DNA of 64,000 nucleotides from contig NZ_JADPKS010000128.1 in NCBI RefSeq assembly GCF_023074175.1, positions 1-64,000 of the forward strand, in the 5' to 3' direction. Origin of the DNA: Bradyrhizobium sp. 139. GTDB taxonomy: Bacteria; Pseudomonadota; Alphaproteobacteria; Rhizobiales; Xanthobacteraceae. The notes below the pieces were generated by a model. That model searched no databases. It was not told the DNA's origin and saw only the letters and a program-made list of their open reading frames with translations. This document shows positions 48,297-58,215 of this stretch, in pieces (position 1 is the first letter of the stretch; each line of letters starts with the position of its first letter). Made by a program: the position numbers and the translations under genes.

Positions 48297-48411
48297 ACGG
48301 CCGGGGTGAAAGCGCGAAGCGCGTCTTTGCACTTGAAGTCCCGGCCTTCCCCGCCTTGCCGCGTGGAGACGAAGACGTGGATGCCCGGGACAAGCCCGGG
48401 CATGACGACTG
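48297..48411. repeat. Palindromic repeat DNA between atpA and atpG
   Basis: It includes hairpin GAAAGCGCGAAGCGCGTCTTT and GGATGCCCGGGACAAGCCCGGGCATGACG in pieces, the latter like a half copy of family B. It fills most of the 177-base gap in the operon. Confidence 0.65.
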
Positions 48412-48463
48412 GGATAGGCTAGCGGCTCGATCGTAAGGATCGAACCGCCGGGGTGAACGAAGA

Positions 48464-49339
48464 ATGGCGTCACTTAAAGACATGCGCGTCCGCATCGCCT
48501 CTACCAAGGCGACGCAAAAGATCACCAAGGCGATGCAGATGGTCGCGGCGTCCAGATTGCGCCGGGCCCAGCAAGCGGCCGAGGCGGCGCGGCCCTATGC
48601 CGACAAGATGAGCGCGGTGATCTCCAACATCGCCGGCGCTGCCGCGGGTTCGCCCGGTGCGCCGACGCTGCTGGCCGGCACCGGCAGCGACCAGGTTCAC
48701 CTGCTGCTGGTCTGCACCGGCGAGCGCGGCCTGTCCGGTGCCTTCAACTCCTCGATCGTGCGCCTGGCGCGCGAGCGCGCGCAGGCGCTGATGGCGCAGG
48801 GCAAGGAAGTGAAATTCTTCTGCGTCGGCCGCAAGGGCTACGAGCAGCTCCGTCGCCTGTACGACAGACAGATCGTCGAGCACCTCGACCTGCGCGGCGT
48901 TCGCCAGCTCGGCTTCGTCAATGCCGAGGACATCGCCAAGAAGGTGCTGGCCCGTTTCGACAACGGCGAGTTCGACGTCTGCACATTGTTCTACGCGCAG
49001 TTCAAATCGGTGATTGCCCAAATCCCGACTGCACAGCAGATCATTCCGCTGACCGTGGAAGAAAAGGCGGCGAACGCGCCGTCGACGTCCTACGACTACG
49101 AGCCGGAGGAGGACGAACTCCTCTCCCGCCTGTTGCCGCGTAATATAGCGGTGCAGATCTTCCGCGCGCTGCTGGAAAACAACGCCTCGTTCTACGGCGC
49201 GCAGATGAGCTCGATGGACAACGCCACCCGCAACGCCGGCGAAATGATCCGCAAGCAAACCCAGATCTACAACCGAACCCGTCAAGCCCAGATCACCAAG
49301 GAGCTGATCGAGATCATCTCCGGCGCCGAGGCGGTCTGA
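48464..49339 (+). CDS. atpG: ATP synthase F1 subunit gamma
   Basis: 291 residues. Gamma is the rotating central shaft. The long N-terminal helix MASLKDMRVRIASTKATQKI, the LVCTGERGLSGAFNSSI segment and the C-terminal helix SMDNATRNAGEMIRKQTQIYNRTRQAQITKELIEIISGAEA (in pieces) are all typical. The length is normal. It lies third in the operon, 177 bases after atpA and 54 before atpD, whose start has AAGGAGAG upstream. Confidence 0.97.
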   Translation: MASLKDMRVRIASTKATQKITKAMQMVAASRLRRAQQAAEAARPYADKMSAVISNIAGAAAGSPGAPTLLAGTGSDQVHLLLVCTGERGLSGAFNSSIVRLARERAQALMAQGKEVKFFCVGRKGYEQLRRLYDRQIVEHLDLRGVRQLGFVNAEDIAKKVLARFDNGEFDVCTLFYAQFKSVIAQIPTAQQIIPLTVEEKAANAPSTSYDYEPEEDELLSRLLPRNIAVQIFRALLENNASFYGAQMSSMDNATRNAGEMIRKQTQIYNRTRQAQITKELIEIISGAEAV

Positions 49340-49393
49340 CGCACGAACCAAACGACGGTCGTTCAAGTCCAGAATTTCGAAGGAGAGCTATTT

Positions 49394-50836
<1,443 letters not shown>

Positions 50837-50843
50837 TTCTGGG

Positions 50844-50927
50844 TGTCATTGCCGTGCTTGACCCGGCAATCCATTAAAAGAGAACTTTCGTTGAGTGATG
50901 GACCCGCGGGTCAAGCCCGCGGGTGAC
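50844..50927. repeat. Palindromic repeat between atpD and atpC
   Basis: GTCATTGCCGTGCTTGACCC-GGCAATCCA at one end and TGGACCCGCGGGTCAAGCCCGCGGGTGAC at the other form two hairpins in inverted orientation, related in plan to family B. Confidence 0.75.
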
Positions 50928-50949
50928 AAGCGAAGCAAGCGGAAACACC

Positions 50950-51357
50950 ATGGCCACCTTCCACTTCGATCTCGTCTCGCCGGAAAAGCTCGCCTTCTCG
51001 GGTGAGGTCGATCAGGTCGACGTCCCCGGCGTCGAGGGTGATTTCGGCGTGCTGGCGGGACACGCGCCGGTCGTGGCTGCGATCCGGCCCGGCATTCTCA
51101 CTGTGACCACTGCCGGCAAGCACGAGAAGATCATCGTGCTCGGCGGTATCGCCGAAGTCTCCGAAAAGGGTCTCACCGTGCTCGCCGACGTCGCGACCTC
51201 GCTGGCCGAGCTCGATCGTGCGCAGTTCGCTGAAACCATCGCGGAGATGGAAGAAGGGCTGAAGGAGCACGAAGGCGGCGAGCTCGATCACGCCATCGAG
51301 CGGCTCGACCACTTCAAGAGCATCCAGCAGCAGCTCAACTCTACGGCTATGCACTAA
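50950..51357 (+). CDS. atpC: ATP synthase F1 subunit epsilon
   Basis: 135 residues from the ATG at 50950 (MATFHFDLVSPEKLAFSGEV). Epsilon binds gamma and regulates ATPase activity. The N-terminal beta domain (about 1-85) includes VDVPGVEGDFGVLAGHAPVV; the C-terminal helices carry the basic/acidic pattern usual in alphaproteobacteria. It is the last F1 gene. A GC hairpin overlaps its stop. Confidence 0.96.
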   Translation: MATFHFDLVSPEKLAFSGEVDQVDVPGVEGDFGVLAGHAPVVAAIRPGILTVTTAGKHEKIIVLGGIAEVSEKGLTVLADVATSLAELDRAQFAETIAEMEEGLKEHEGGELDHAIERLDHFKSIQQQLNSTAMH

Positions 51358-51381
51358 GCCCCGGGGCACCGCTTCGGGGCT
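51357..51381 (+). terminator. Possible terminator hairpin after atpC
   Basis: AGCCCC and GGGGCT pair across a 13-base loop directly at the stop codon. No T-tract follows; this may be the remains of the operon terminator at the junction with the truncated cyclase gene. Confidence 0.4.
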
Positions 51382-51455
51382 CAAGCTACAAATTCCTGAA
51401 CAGGTTCCGCGCTCGTCACGGCCGTGGCGGTAGCTTCAACACGGCGGGCGATGCC

Positions 51456-52307
51456 GTGCTCGCGGAATTTCCAAGCGCAGTCGATGCGGTGCGCTGTGCG
51501 ATCGACATCCAGGAGTCCTTGCGGACCCGCAACATGGCCTATCCGCCGAGCCGGCAGATGTCGTTCCGCATCGGCATCACCATCGGCGACGTGGTCGAGC
51601 GCGACGGTGATCTGCTCGGTGACGGCGTCAATATCGCCGCCCGGCTCGAAGGCCTCGCCGAGATCGGCGGCATCTGCGTCTCCCGCGCCGTGCACGAGCA
51701 GGTCGCCATCAAGCTGTCGGTGCAGTCCGCCGATATCGGCCCGCAGGAGGTCAAGAACATCCCGACGCCGGTGCACGCCTACATGGTGGCGATGCGGCGC
51801 GAGGACGGGAGCTACAACACGCCACAGGTGAAGAAGATAGCGGGCAAGGTCGCGCCCGCGCCGAACTGGATGTGGCCGCTGGTGGTCGGTGTCGTCTCAA
51901 TTGTCGCGATCGGCGTCGGCGGCTTCCTCTATTTCACCAAGCTCGAGACCGCCAAGGCTCCGGCGATCGCAACGACCACGCCGAGCGCGGCGCCCACCGC
52001 AGCTGCGGCCGCAGCGCCGGGCCCCTCATCCACCATGGCGGCGAAAGCGCCGATGCCTTCGCCGTCCGCCGCGTCAGGCGGCAAATTCCCGGCCGACATG
52101 GTGCCGTTCGTCGGCGAGCGCGTGCGCGGCTACCTCAGTGGCGAATACTCCGCCGCCGGCGACTACAAGGCCTTTGCGCTGAATGGCGGCGGCAAGGCTG
52201 CGGACGAGCAGACCGCCGTCAATTCTGCGCTCGCCGATTGCGCCAGGCGCGACAGCGACTGCCACGTCATCGCGATCGGCCCGTTCACGGTGGGGCCGAC
52301 GAATTAG
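51456..52307 (+). pseudogene. 5'-truncated class III adenylate/guanylate cyclase gene
   Basis: 283 residues could be made from a GTG at 51456. Homology to class III cyclases (AVLAEFPSAVDAVRCAIDIQ, RIGITIGDVVERDGDLLGDGVNIAARLEGLAE) extends upstream in the same frame to about 51405 (RARHGRGGSFNTAGDAV) and then stops at atpC. The N-terminal 40-50 residues, with the first metal-binding Asp, are missing, and initiation at the GTG would also lose the second. A membrane helix (WPLVVGVVSIVAIGVGGFLYF) and a periplasmic C-terminal domain remain. Cyclase activity is therefore unlikely; a membrane protein might still be produced. Confidence 0.7.
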
Positions 52308-52319
52308 ACTTGTTTCGGC

Positions 52320-52826
52320 CTAAACCGCAAATGCCGCAAACTGCTGCGCGACCGCGCGGTAGACGTCGCGGCGGAACGGCACCACGAGATCGACGACACG
52401 ATCGAGACGCTCCCAGCGCCACGCATCGAACTCGGCGGGCTGTTCGTTGCGCGGCGTCAGCGGATCGATCTCGTCGTCGCGGCCGGTGAAGCGCAGCGCG
52501 AACCACTTCTGGCGCTGGCCGCGGAATTTCGCCAGCCGATGCGTCTGGGGGCCATCGTAGGGTGGGAATTCGTAGGTCAGCCAGTCGGTCTCGCCGAGAT
52601 AGGCTGCGCTCTTGACGCTGGTCTCTTCCCAGAGTTCGCGCAGTGCCGCATCCCGCAGGTTCTCGCCCTCGTCGACACCGCCTTGCGGCATCTGCCAGTC
52701 GAGGCCCGGCAGGATGATCTCGGGGCCGTCGCCCTTGAAGCGGTGGCCGATCAGCACACGGCCATCGGGGCTGAAGAGGGCGATACCCACGTTTGGGCGG
52801 TAGGGTTTTTCAGTAGGGTTTTTCAT
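52320..52826 (-). CDS. rppH: RNA pyrophosphohydrolase RppH (copy 1), Nudix
   Basis: 168 residues. The Nudix box is GGVDEGENLRDAALRELWEE (about 48-67), with Thr-Ser-Val next in place of the usual Gly. The YRPNVGIALFSPDGRVLIGHR start and WQMPQGGVDEGE wording are typical of RppH/NudH, which removes pyrophosphate from 5' ends of RNA to trigger decay, or hydrolyses diadenosine polyphosphates. A second copy lies 70 bases upstream on the same strand. Which of the two is the main RppH is not clear from sequence. Confidence 0.88.
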   Translation of the reverse strand: MKNPTEKPYRPNVGIALFSPDGRVLIGHRFKGDGPEIILPGLDWQMPQGGVDEGENLRDAALRELWEETSVKSAAYLGETDWLTYEFPPYDGPQTHRLAKFRGQRQKWFALRFTGRDDEIDPLTPRNEQPAEFDAWRWERLDRVVDLVVPFRRDVYRAVAQQFAAFAV

Positions 52827-52848
52827 TGGTCACGCGTGGATCTCTTGT

Positions 52849-52892
52849 CGTCGTTCCAGGCGATGCATTAGCATCAACCTGGAATGGCGACT
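52849..52892. repeat. Hairpin element between the two rppH copies
   Basis: GTCGTTCCAGG and CCTGGAATGGCGAC are inverted copies around GATGC-ATTA-GCATC. It resembles half of a family A element. Confidence 0.6.
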
Positions 52893-52896
52893 TGAA

Positions 52897-53400
52897 CTAA
52901 TCCTCCGCCAACGCGGAAAATTCCTTCACCACGCGCTCATAGACCGGGCGCTTGAACGGGACGATCAGCCCGGTCAGGTTCTTCATCGGCTCCCAGCGCC
53001 AGCTCACGAATTCGGCCTTATGGCCGCCGCCGGGATTTGCGACGTTGATCTCGCTGTCCGAGCCGGTGAAGCGCACCGCGAACCACTTTTGGCGCTGGCC
53101 GCGATAGCGGCCCTTCCAGGCGCGGCCCGCAACCGTGCGCGGAATGTCATAAGTGAGCCAGTCCGGAACTTCGCCGAGCCGCTCGACCGAGCGCACGCTG
53201 GTCTCCTCGTAGAGCTCGCGCTTGGCGGCTTCCCAGGTGTCCTCGCCGGGATCGACACCGCCTTGCGGCATCTGCCAGACATGGGTGTCGTCGACATGCT
53301 CGATGCCGCCGGCGCGTCGGCCGATGAACACCAGCCCCTTCATGTTGATCAGCATCACGCCGACGCAGGTCCGGTAGGGCAGATCCTCGTAACGCGCCAT
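52897..53400 (-). CDS. RNA pyrophosphohydrolase RppH (copy 2), Nudix
   Basis: 167 residues. Nudix box GGVDPGEDTWEAAKRELYEE followed by Thr-Ser-Val, as in copy 1. The start YRTCVGVMLINMKGLVFIGR and the WLTYDIPRTVAGRAWKGRYRGQRQKWFAVRF region (in pieces) fit alphaproteobacterial RppH. It is similar in length and layout to its downstream neighbour, suggesting an old tandem duplication. The divergent polysaccharide deacetylase gene lies about 75 bases upstream on the same strand, so the genes may form one transcript. Confidence 0.88.
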   Translation of the reverse strand: MARYEDLPYRTCVGVMLINMKGLVFIGRRAGGIEHVDDTHVWQMPQGGVDPGEDTWEAAKRELYEETSVRSVERLGEVPDWLTYDIPRTVAGRAWKGRYRGQRQKWFAVRFTGSDSEINVANPGGGHKAEFVSWRWEPMKNLTGLIVPFKRPVYERVVKEFSALAED

Positions 53401-53473
53401 TCCGCCAGACCTCTCGCGTGCTGTTTGGTGGGGACGCCGGCCTCGAGGGCCCGTGCCGTCCCAATCCGTTGAT

Positions 53474-54703
53474 TCAGCTGGATTTTGATTTCAGCATCGC
53501 GGTTGTCAATGGCACCAAAAGGATACCCCGGTCGCTCAATGTCTTGGTCCAGGTGCCGATGCGCTCGATCGAGACCGGCAGGGCGGAGGCGGTGCCGACC
53601 GCGACGCCGCGCTCGCGCGCCACGGATTCGAGCTTGTTCAGGGCGCGGTCGATCTCGGCCGGGGTCGGCACCACGTCGATCGCGATGTCGCCCTTGCCGA
53701 ACGGCATCGCCTGGCTTGCCGCGGCCTGGGGCGCGATGCTGCGGGGCGAGGAGCCGTCGTCGAAGAAGCCGAGGCCGCGCTTGGCCGCCTCGCGGATGAT
53801 CGGCTGCATCGCGGCGTCGGTCGCCACGAAGCGGGCGCCCATGAAATTGGTGAGGCCGGCATAGCCCTGCATCCGGCTCAGGTGCCAGTACAGGCGGTCC
53901 ATGTTCTGGTCGGTGGTGAGCGAGGTCAGCAGCGTCTGCGGGCCCGGATCGTTGTCCGGGAAGTCGTAGGGCTCCATCGGGATCTGGAGGAAGATCTCGT
54001 GGCGCTGGGCGCGGGCCCGCTCGGCGAGCTTGCCGGGATCGGCGCCATAGGGCGTAAAGGCCAGCGTGACCGCCGGCGGCAGCCGCATGATCGCGTCGGT
54101 GGTCTTGGCCGCGCCGACGCCGAGGCCGCCGATCAGGATTGCGACAACAGGCGTTTTTGCCGCCTTGGCGCGGTCGGCCTCAGCCGCGTAGACGTTGAAC
54201 GGCTTCGAGCCCTCGGCAACCACGGGGATCATGCCGTAGCGCGATTTCTCCAGAAGTTTTGGGTCGATCCCGGCCATGACGGGCGGTGGCGCGGATGCGG
54301 CCGCCGCATCGCCCTTCTCTGCGGCATCGCCGCCGCCAATCACCACCTCGCGGCGCACGCCGGTGGAACCGTCGATCATGGTGACGGTCTTCTGCTCGCC
54401 CGGCTGTTTCGGCGCTTCCTTGGTCTCGTGCTTGTTTTCCTGCTTGCCTTCCTGGCCATGGCCAGCCGCGGCCGGCTTCTCGTCGTTGGCCGCGGCCCTG
54501 GGCTCGCGGATCGCGATCCGGGTCATCGGCTCGCCGCCGAGCGGATCCTTGTTGAAGATGGCGAAGCCGGCGAAGGCGACCAGAAACAGGCCGAGCATCA
54601 CCGCGAGGGCCTGCATGGCGGTGAACGGCAGCCGCAGCCGCCGTTTCCGGCGCGGCTTGTCCTGTCCGAGCGGGGCGCTCAGATCATCGGCCGTTTCAGT
54701 CAT
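53474..54703 (-). CDS. Divergent polysaccharide deacetylase family protein
   Basis: 409 residues. A cytoplasmic N-terminus, one membrane anchor (AMQALAVMLGLFLVAFAGFAIF, about 28-49) and an Ala/Glu/Lys-rich linker precede a periplasmic domain (about 180-400). KTPVVAILIGGLGVGAAKTTDAI, LPPAVTLAFTPYGADP and EIFLQIPMEPYDFPDNDPGPQTLL, read in pieces, are signatures of the YibQ/divergent polysaccharide deacetylase family. Such genes often follow envC and ctpA, as here, which suggests a role in cell-wall remodelling; the reaction is unproven. Confidence 0.9.
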   Translation of the reverse strand: MTETADDLSAPLGQDKPRRKRRLRLPFTAMQALAVMLGLFLVAFAGFAIFNKDPLGGEPMTRIAIREPRAAANDEKPAAAGHGQEGKQENKHETKEAPKQPGEQKTVTMIDGSTGVRREVVIGGGDAAEKGDAAAASAPPPVMAGIDPKLLEKSRYGMIPVVAEGSKPFNVYAAEADRAKAAKTPVVAILIGGLGVGAAKTTDAIMRLPPAVTLAFTPYGADPGKLAERARAQRHEIFLQIPMEPYDFPDNDPGPQTLLTSLTTDQNMDRLYWHLSRMQGYAGLTNFMGARFVATDAAMQPIIREAAKRGLGFFDDGSSPRSIAPQAAASQAMPFGKGDIAIDVVPTPAEIDRALNKLESVARERGVAVGTASALPVSIERIGTWTKTLSDRGILLVPLTTAMLKSKSS

Positions 54704-54794
54704 GCGCGATCCCGAATCACTCCTGCCGACGATACCACGGCGAGGTCAAGCGGCGGCAGGCCGGGAAAGGCCGGGGGCGCCAGGAGCTCGAAGC

Positions 54795-54820
54795 AAAAAG
54801 GGCGGCTCCGGGAGCCGCCC
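54795..54820 (-). terminator. Intrinsic terminator downstream of ctpA
   Basis: On the minus strand a 9-bp perfect stem (GGGCGGCTC against GAGCCGCCC, 3-base loop) is followed by five T residues. It lies about 105 bases after the ctpA stop and before the deacetylase gene. Confidence 0.8.
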
Positions 54821-54843
54821 CTTTCGTGAGATCGCGTGATGCC

Positions 54844-54921
54844 AGACTTGGCTTCAAGACTTGGCTTCAAGACTTGGCTTCAAGACTTGGATTCAAGACT
54901 TGGCTTCAAGATTTGGCTTGA
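54844..54921. repeat. 13-bp tandem repeat, six copies
   Basis: The unit AGACTTGGCTTCA occurs six times head to tail; copy 4 has one change, copy 6 has two. The array ends four bases from the ctpA stop. Confidence 0.92.
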
Positions 54922-54925
54922 GGCC

Positions 54926-56284
54926 TTAGTTCGCCGCTTTGGGCTTGTCGGTCGTGGCCTTGTTGTCGCCGCCCGGCGTGGGCGCCGCGGAGGCGCTGTT
55001 CTTGATGCCGTGGAGCAGGTCGTCTGCGAGCTTGAGCGCCTTGTCGTCCTTGGCATCCGGCGGGACGTAGGATTGCGAGCCGGTCTTCTCGTCGCCGTCG
55101 TTCTTGAGATGGCCGCGCAGCGAAGCCTCGCCCTTGGTGTCGGTGCGCGACTTCAGCTCATCCGGCACGTCCTGCAGCACTTCGATGTCGGGCACGATGC
55201 CCTTGGCCTGGATCGACTTGCCCGACGGCGTGTAGTAGCGCGCCGTGGTCAGACGCAGCGCGCCGTTGCCCGAGCCGAGCGGAATGATGGTCTGCACCGA
55301 GCCCTTGCCGAACGAGCGCGTGCCGACGATGGTCGCGCGCTTGTGGTCCTGCAGCGCGCCGGCGACGATTTCCGACGCCGAGGCCGAACCGCCATTGACC
55401 AGCACGATGACCGGCTTGCCCTTGGTGAGGTCGCCCGTATGCGCGGTGCGGCGCTGGGTCTCCTCGGCATTGCGGCCGCGGGTCGAGACGATCTCGCCCT
55501 TCTCCAGGAAGGAGTCGGAGACGGTGACCGCTTCCTCGAGCAGGCCGCCCGGGTTGTTGCGGAGGTCGATGACGTAGCCCTTCAGCTTGTCGCCGATCTG
55601 ATTCGAGAGGTTGGCGACCTCGCGCTTCAGACCTTCGGTGGTCTGCTCGTTGAAGGTGGTGATGCGGATATAGCCGATGTCGTCGGCTTCGATGCGCGCG
55701 CGCACCGAGCGGACGCGAATGTTGTCACGCACCAGGGTGACGTCGATCGGATTGTCCTGGCCCTTGCGGATGATCTTGAGCTTGATCTTGGTGTTGACCG
55801 GGCCGCGCATCTTCTCGACCGCCTGGTTCAGGGTCAGGCCCTGCACGGCTTCGTCGTCGAGACTGGTGATGATGTCGTTGGCCATGACGCCGGCGCGCGA
55901 AGCCGGGGTGTCGTCGATCGGCGAGACCACCTTGATCAGGCCGTCCTCCATGGTGACTTCGATGCCGAGGCCGCCGAATTCACCGCGGGTTTGCACCTGC
56001 ATGTCGCGGAAGCTTTTGGCGTCCATGTAGCTCGAATGCGGATCGAGCCCAGTGAGCATGCCGCTGATGGCGGATTCGATCAGCTTGGTGTCGTCGGGTT
56101 TCTCGACATAGTCCGAGCGCACGCGCTCGAAGACATCGCCGAACAGATTGAGCTGGCGATAGGTGTCCGCGGTGGCGGCTCGCGCGCTGGAGCCCATGAA
56201 GGCCGCGCGCGGCTGGGTCACGAACAGCGTCAGCGCCGCACCGGTGGCGGCGCTGAGGAGGATAACTGAAGTCTTGCGCATCAT
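54926..56284 (-). CDS. ctpA: S41 family C-terminal processing protease CtpA
   Basis: 452 residues from the ATG at 56284, which overlaps the envC-like stop by 4 bases. A signal peptide (about 1-25) is followed by a PDZ domain (about 90-175, GLGIEVTMEDGLIKVVSPIDD) and the S41 core. The nucleophile Ser is in NGGSASASEIVAGAL (about 300) and the general-base Lys in RSFGKGSVQT (about 325). CtpA trims periplasmic and membrane proteins from their C-termini and in several species controls murein hydrolases. The Lys/Ala/Asp-rich tail after residue 390 is variable. It pairs with the amidase activator upstream. Confidence 0.95.
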   Translation of the reverse strand: MMRKTSVILLSAATGAALTLFVTQPRAAFMGSSARAATADTYRQLNLFGDVFERVRSDYVEKPDDTKLIESAISGMLTGLDPHSSYMDAKSFRDMQVQTRGEFGGLGIEVTMEDGLIKVVSPIDDTPASRAGVMANDIITSLDDEAVQGLTLNQAVEKMRGPVNTKIKLKIIRKGQDNPIDVTLVRDNIRVRSVRARIEADDIGYIRITTFNEQTTEGLKREVANLSNQIGDKLKGYVIDLRNNPGGLLEEAVTVSDSFLEKGEIVSTRGRNAEETQRRTAHTGDLTKGKPVIVLVNGGSASASEIVAGALQDHKRATIVGTRSFGKGSVQTIIPLGSGNGALRLTTARYYTPSGKSIQAKGIVPDIEVLQDVPDELKSRTDTKGEASLRGHLKNDGDEKTGSQSYVPPDAKDDKALKLADDLLHGIKNSASAAPTPGGDNKATTDKPKAAN

Positions 56285-57606
56285 CCGCGAACCTTCTCGC
56301 CTTCATTTGCGGCCCACCATGGGCCTGGATCGATTGGAGTGCCGTCCTTACGGAACTCGACATACAGCACAGGTTGACTCGCGTTCGTGGCGAGAATGGA
56401 GGCGACTTGAGAAGTCGACCCCATGATCGCGACCGGCTCCCCCGTGAGCACAAACTGTCCGATGTTGACCGAAATGCGCTCCATCCCGGCGATCAGGACA
56501 TGATACCCGCCCCCGGCATTGAGGATCAAGAGTTGTCCATAGCTGCGGAACGGACCGGCATAGACGACCCAGCCGTCACACGGCGTCGTGACCTGGGAGC
56601 CGGGCCGACTTGCCAGTGAAATGCCCTTCTGGACCCCGCCGACCCCATCGGAACCGCCAAAGTCCCTGATCTTGTTACCGTTAACCGGAAGAGGCAGGAG
56701 CCCCTTGGCCGACGCAAAAAGGATCGCCGGGGTGGTCCGGGACCGGTCTTTGAAAGCGGCAGGGCCCGACTTGCTGCTGGCGGCCGCCTTTGCCTCGGCC
56801 TGCTTTGCGGCCTCAGCCGCCTTCTCAGCCGCCTTGGCGGCGCTTTGCAGATCCTGCTCCATCTTGGCGATCAGCCCCTGGAGATCGCCGACTTGTCTGG
56901 AGAGCGCGATGGCGCGCGAATTTTCGGCGTCCAGGTCTTTTTCACGCGACGCCTGCTGGCGCTGCCGCTCCTCGACCAGCGCGGCGAGCCGGGTCTGGTC
57001 GTTGCGGACCTTGTCGCGGTCGGTGGCGAGCTGGTCGCGTTCGGCGGCGATGTTCTTGCGCAAGCCTACGAGCTCGCCGAGGTCGCCTGCGATCTTCTCG
57101 GCGCGGCCGCGCAATTCCGGCACCACGGCGCCCAGCAGCATGGCGGTGCGCAGGGATTGCAGCGCATCTTCGGGCCGCACCAGGAGCGCCGGCGGCGTGC
57201 GCCGGCCGGCCCGCTGCAAGGCCGCCAGCACTTCGACGATGTCGGCGCGGCGCGATTCCAGCGAGGTGCGCATCGCCTGCTCGCGGCTATTCAGCGAGCG
57301 CAGCCGCGCTTCGGCCTCGTCGATCCCGGTCTCGACCGACCGCACATTGGCTGCGGTATCGATCAGCTGCTGATTGAGTTGGGTGCGGTCCTGGCCCAGC
57401 GAGGAGATCTCGGCCTTGAGCTTGGCCTGGGCCTCTTCCGCGCTCTTCTGCCTTGCGCGCGCGGCCTCGAGCTCCTGTTCGCGCTGCTTGATCGCATCGG
57501 GCGAGACGGCCGCTGTCTGTGGCACCGGCGCTGCCGTCTGAGCTTGCGCAAGGCTTGCGCCCGTGACGCCAGTGATCAGCAGCAGGTTGAGGATCGGCGC
57601 TCGCAT
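56281..57606 (-). CDS. EnvC-like murein hydrolase activator (degenerate LytM/M23)
   Basis: 441 residues from the ATG at 57606 (MRAPILNLLLITGVTGASLA, signal peptide); a TTG at 57618 is possible. A long coiled coil (about 35-265) is followed by a LytM/M23 domain (about 315-430). The zinc ligands of active M23 enzymes appear lost: the usual H-x-G-x-D position reads VQKGISLAS and the H-x-H position reads HVLIAGMER. That fits EnvC, which activates amidases instead of cutting itself. It lies between rlmH and ctpA, a conserved alphaproteobacterial order. Confidence 0.88.
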   Translation of the reverse strand: MRAPILNLLLITGVTGASLAQAQTAAPVPQTAAVSPDAIKQREQELEAARARQKSAEEAQAKLKAEISSLGQDRTQLNQQLIDTAANVRSVETGIDEAEARLRSLNSREQAMRTSLESRRADIVEVLAALQRAGRRTPPALLVRPEDALQSLRTAMLLGAVVPELRGRAEKIAGDLGELVGLRKNIAAERDQLATDRDKVRNDQTRLAALVEERQRQQASREKDLDAENSRAIALSRQVGDLQGLIAKMEQDLQSAAKAAEKAAEAAKQAEAKAAASSKSGPAAFKDRSRTTPAILFASAKGLLPLPVNGNKIRDFGGSDGVGGVQKGISLASRPGSQVTTPCDGWVVYAGPFRSYGQLLILNAGGGYHVLIAGMERISVNIGQFVLTGEPVAIMGSTSQVASILATNASQPVLYVEFRKDGTPIDPGPWWAANEGEKVRG

Positions 57607-57639
57607 CACTTTACGCAAAGGTGCTCGTTGTGGCGCGCA

Positions 57640-58122
57640 TCACGCGCGGTGATAGGGGTGGCCGGCCAGAATGGTGGCGGCCCGATAAAGCTGTTCCAGA
57701 AGCATGACGCGGACCATTTGGTGCGGCCAGGTCGCAGAGCCGAACGCGATCGCGAGCTTGGCCTTACGGCGCAATTCGGGCGAAAGTCCGTCCGCCCCTC
57801 CGATCACGAAGATAGTATGTCCGGCACCCTCGTCGCGCCAGCGCCCGAGGTGCCGTGCGAATACGGTGGAGTCGAGGTTCTGGCCGCGCTCGTCCAGCGC
57901 CACCAGGATCGATTTTTCCGGGACGTGCGCACCGATCGCCGCGGCCTCTTCGGCCATCCTGGTCGCGGTGTCGCGCGCCCGGCTTTCGGGAATTTCGTGG
58001 ATGACGAGTTCGCGGAATCCGAGCTTGCGGCCGGCCTCGTCGAACCGCTCGAAATAGCGGTCGGCAAGCTCCCGTTCGGGGCCCTGCTTCAGCCGGCCCA
58101 CCGCGATGACAGCAACACGCAT
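57640..58122 (-). CDS. rlmH: 23S rRNA pseudouridine-1915 N3-methyltransferase RlmH
   Basis: 160 residues from the ATG at 58122 (MRVAVIAVGRLKQGPERELA). The SPOUT-class knot is visible in FVIGGADGLSPELRRKAKLAIAFG and WPHQMVRVMLLEQLYRAATILAGHPYHR, both split here for length; the last is the family hallmark. RlmH methylates pseudouridine 1915 in helix 69. In many bacteria rsfS and rlmH are adjacent, as here (about 90 bases apart). Confidence 0.96.
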   Translation of the reverse strand: MRVAVIAVGRLKQGPERELADRYFERFDEAGRKLGFRELVIHEIPESRARDTATRMAEEAAAIGAHVPEKSILVALDERGQNLDSTVFARHLGRWRDEGAGHTIFVIGGADGLSPELRRKAKLAIAFGSATWPHQMVRVMLLEQLYRAATILAGHPYHRA

Positions 58123-58215
58123 GATATTTTCAGGTCGCGTTTCAAGACCGCACGCAATATGCGCGCGCACGACGCTAGCATGCGCGTCAGCCGATTCGAA
58201 ATCGGCTCGAGGAGC

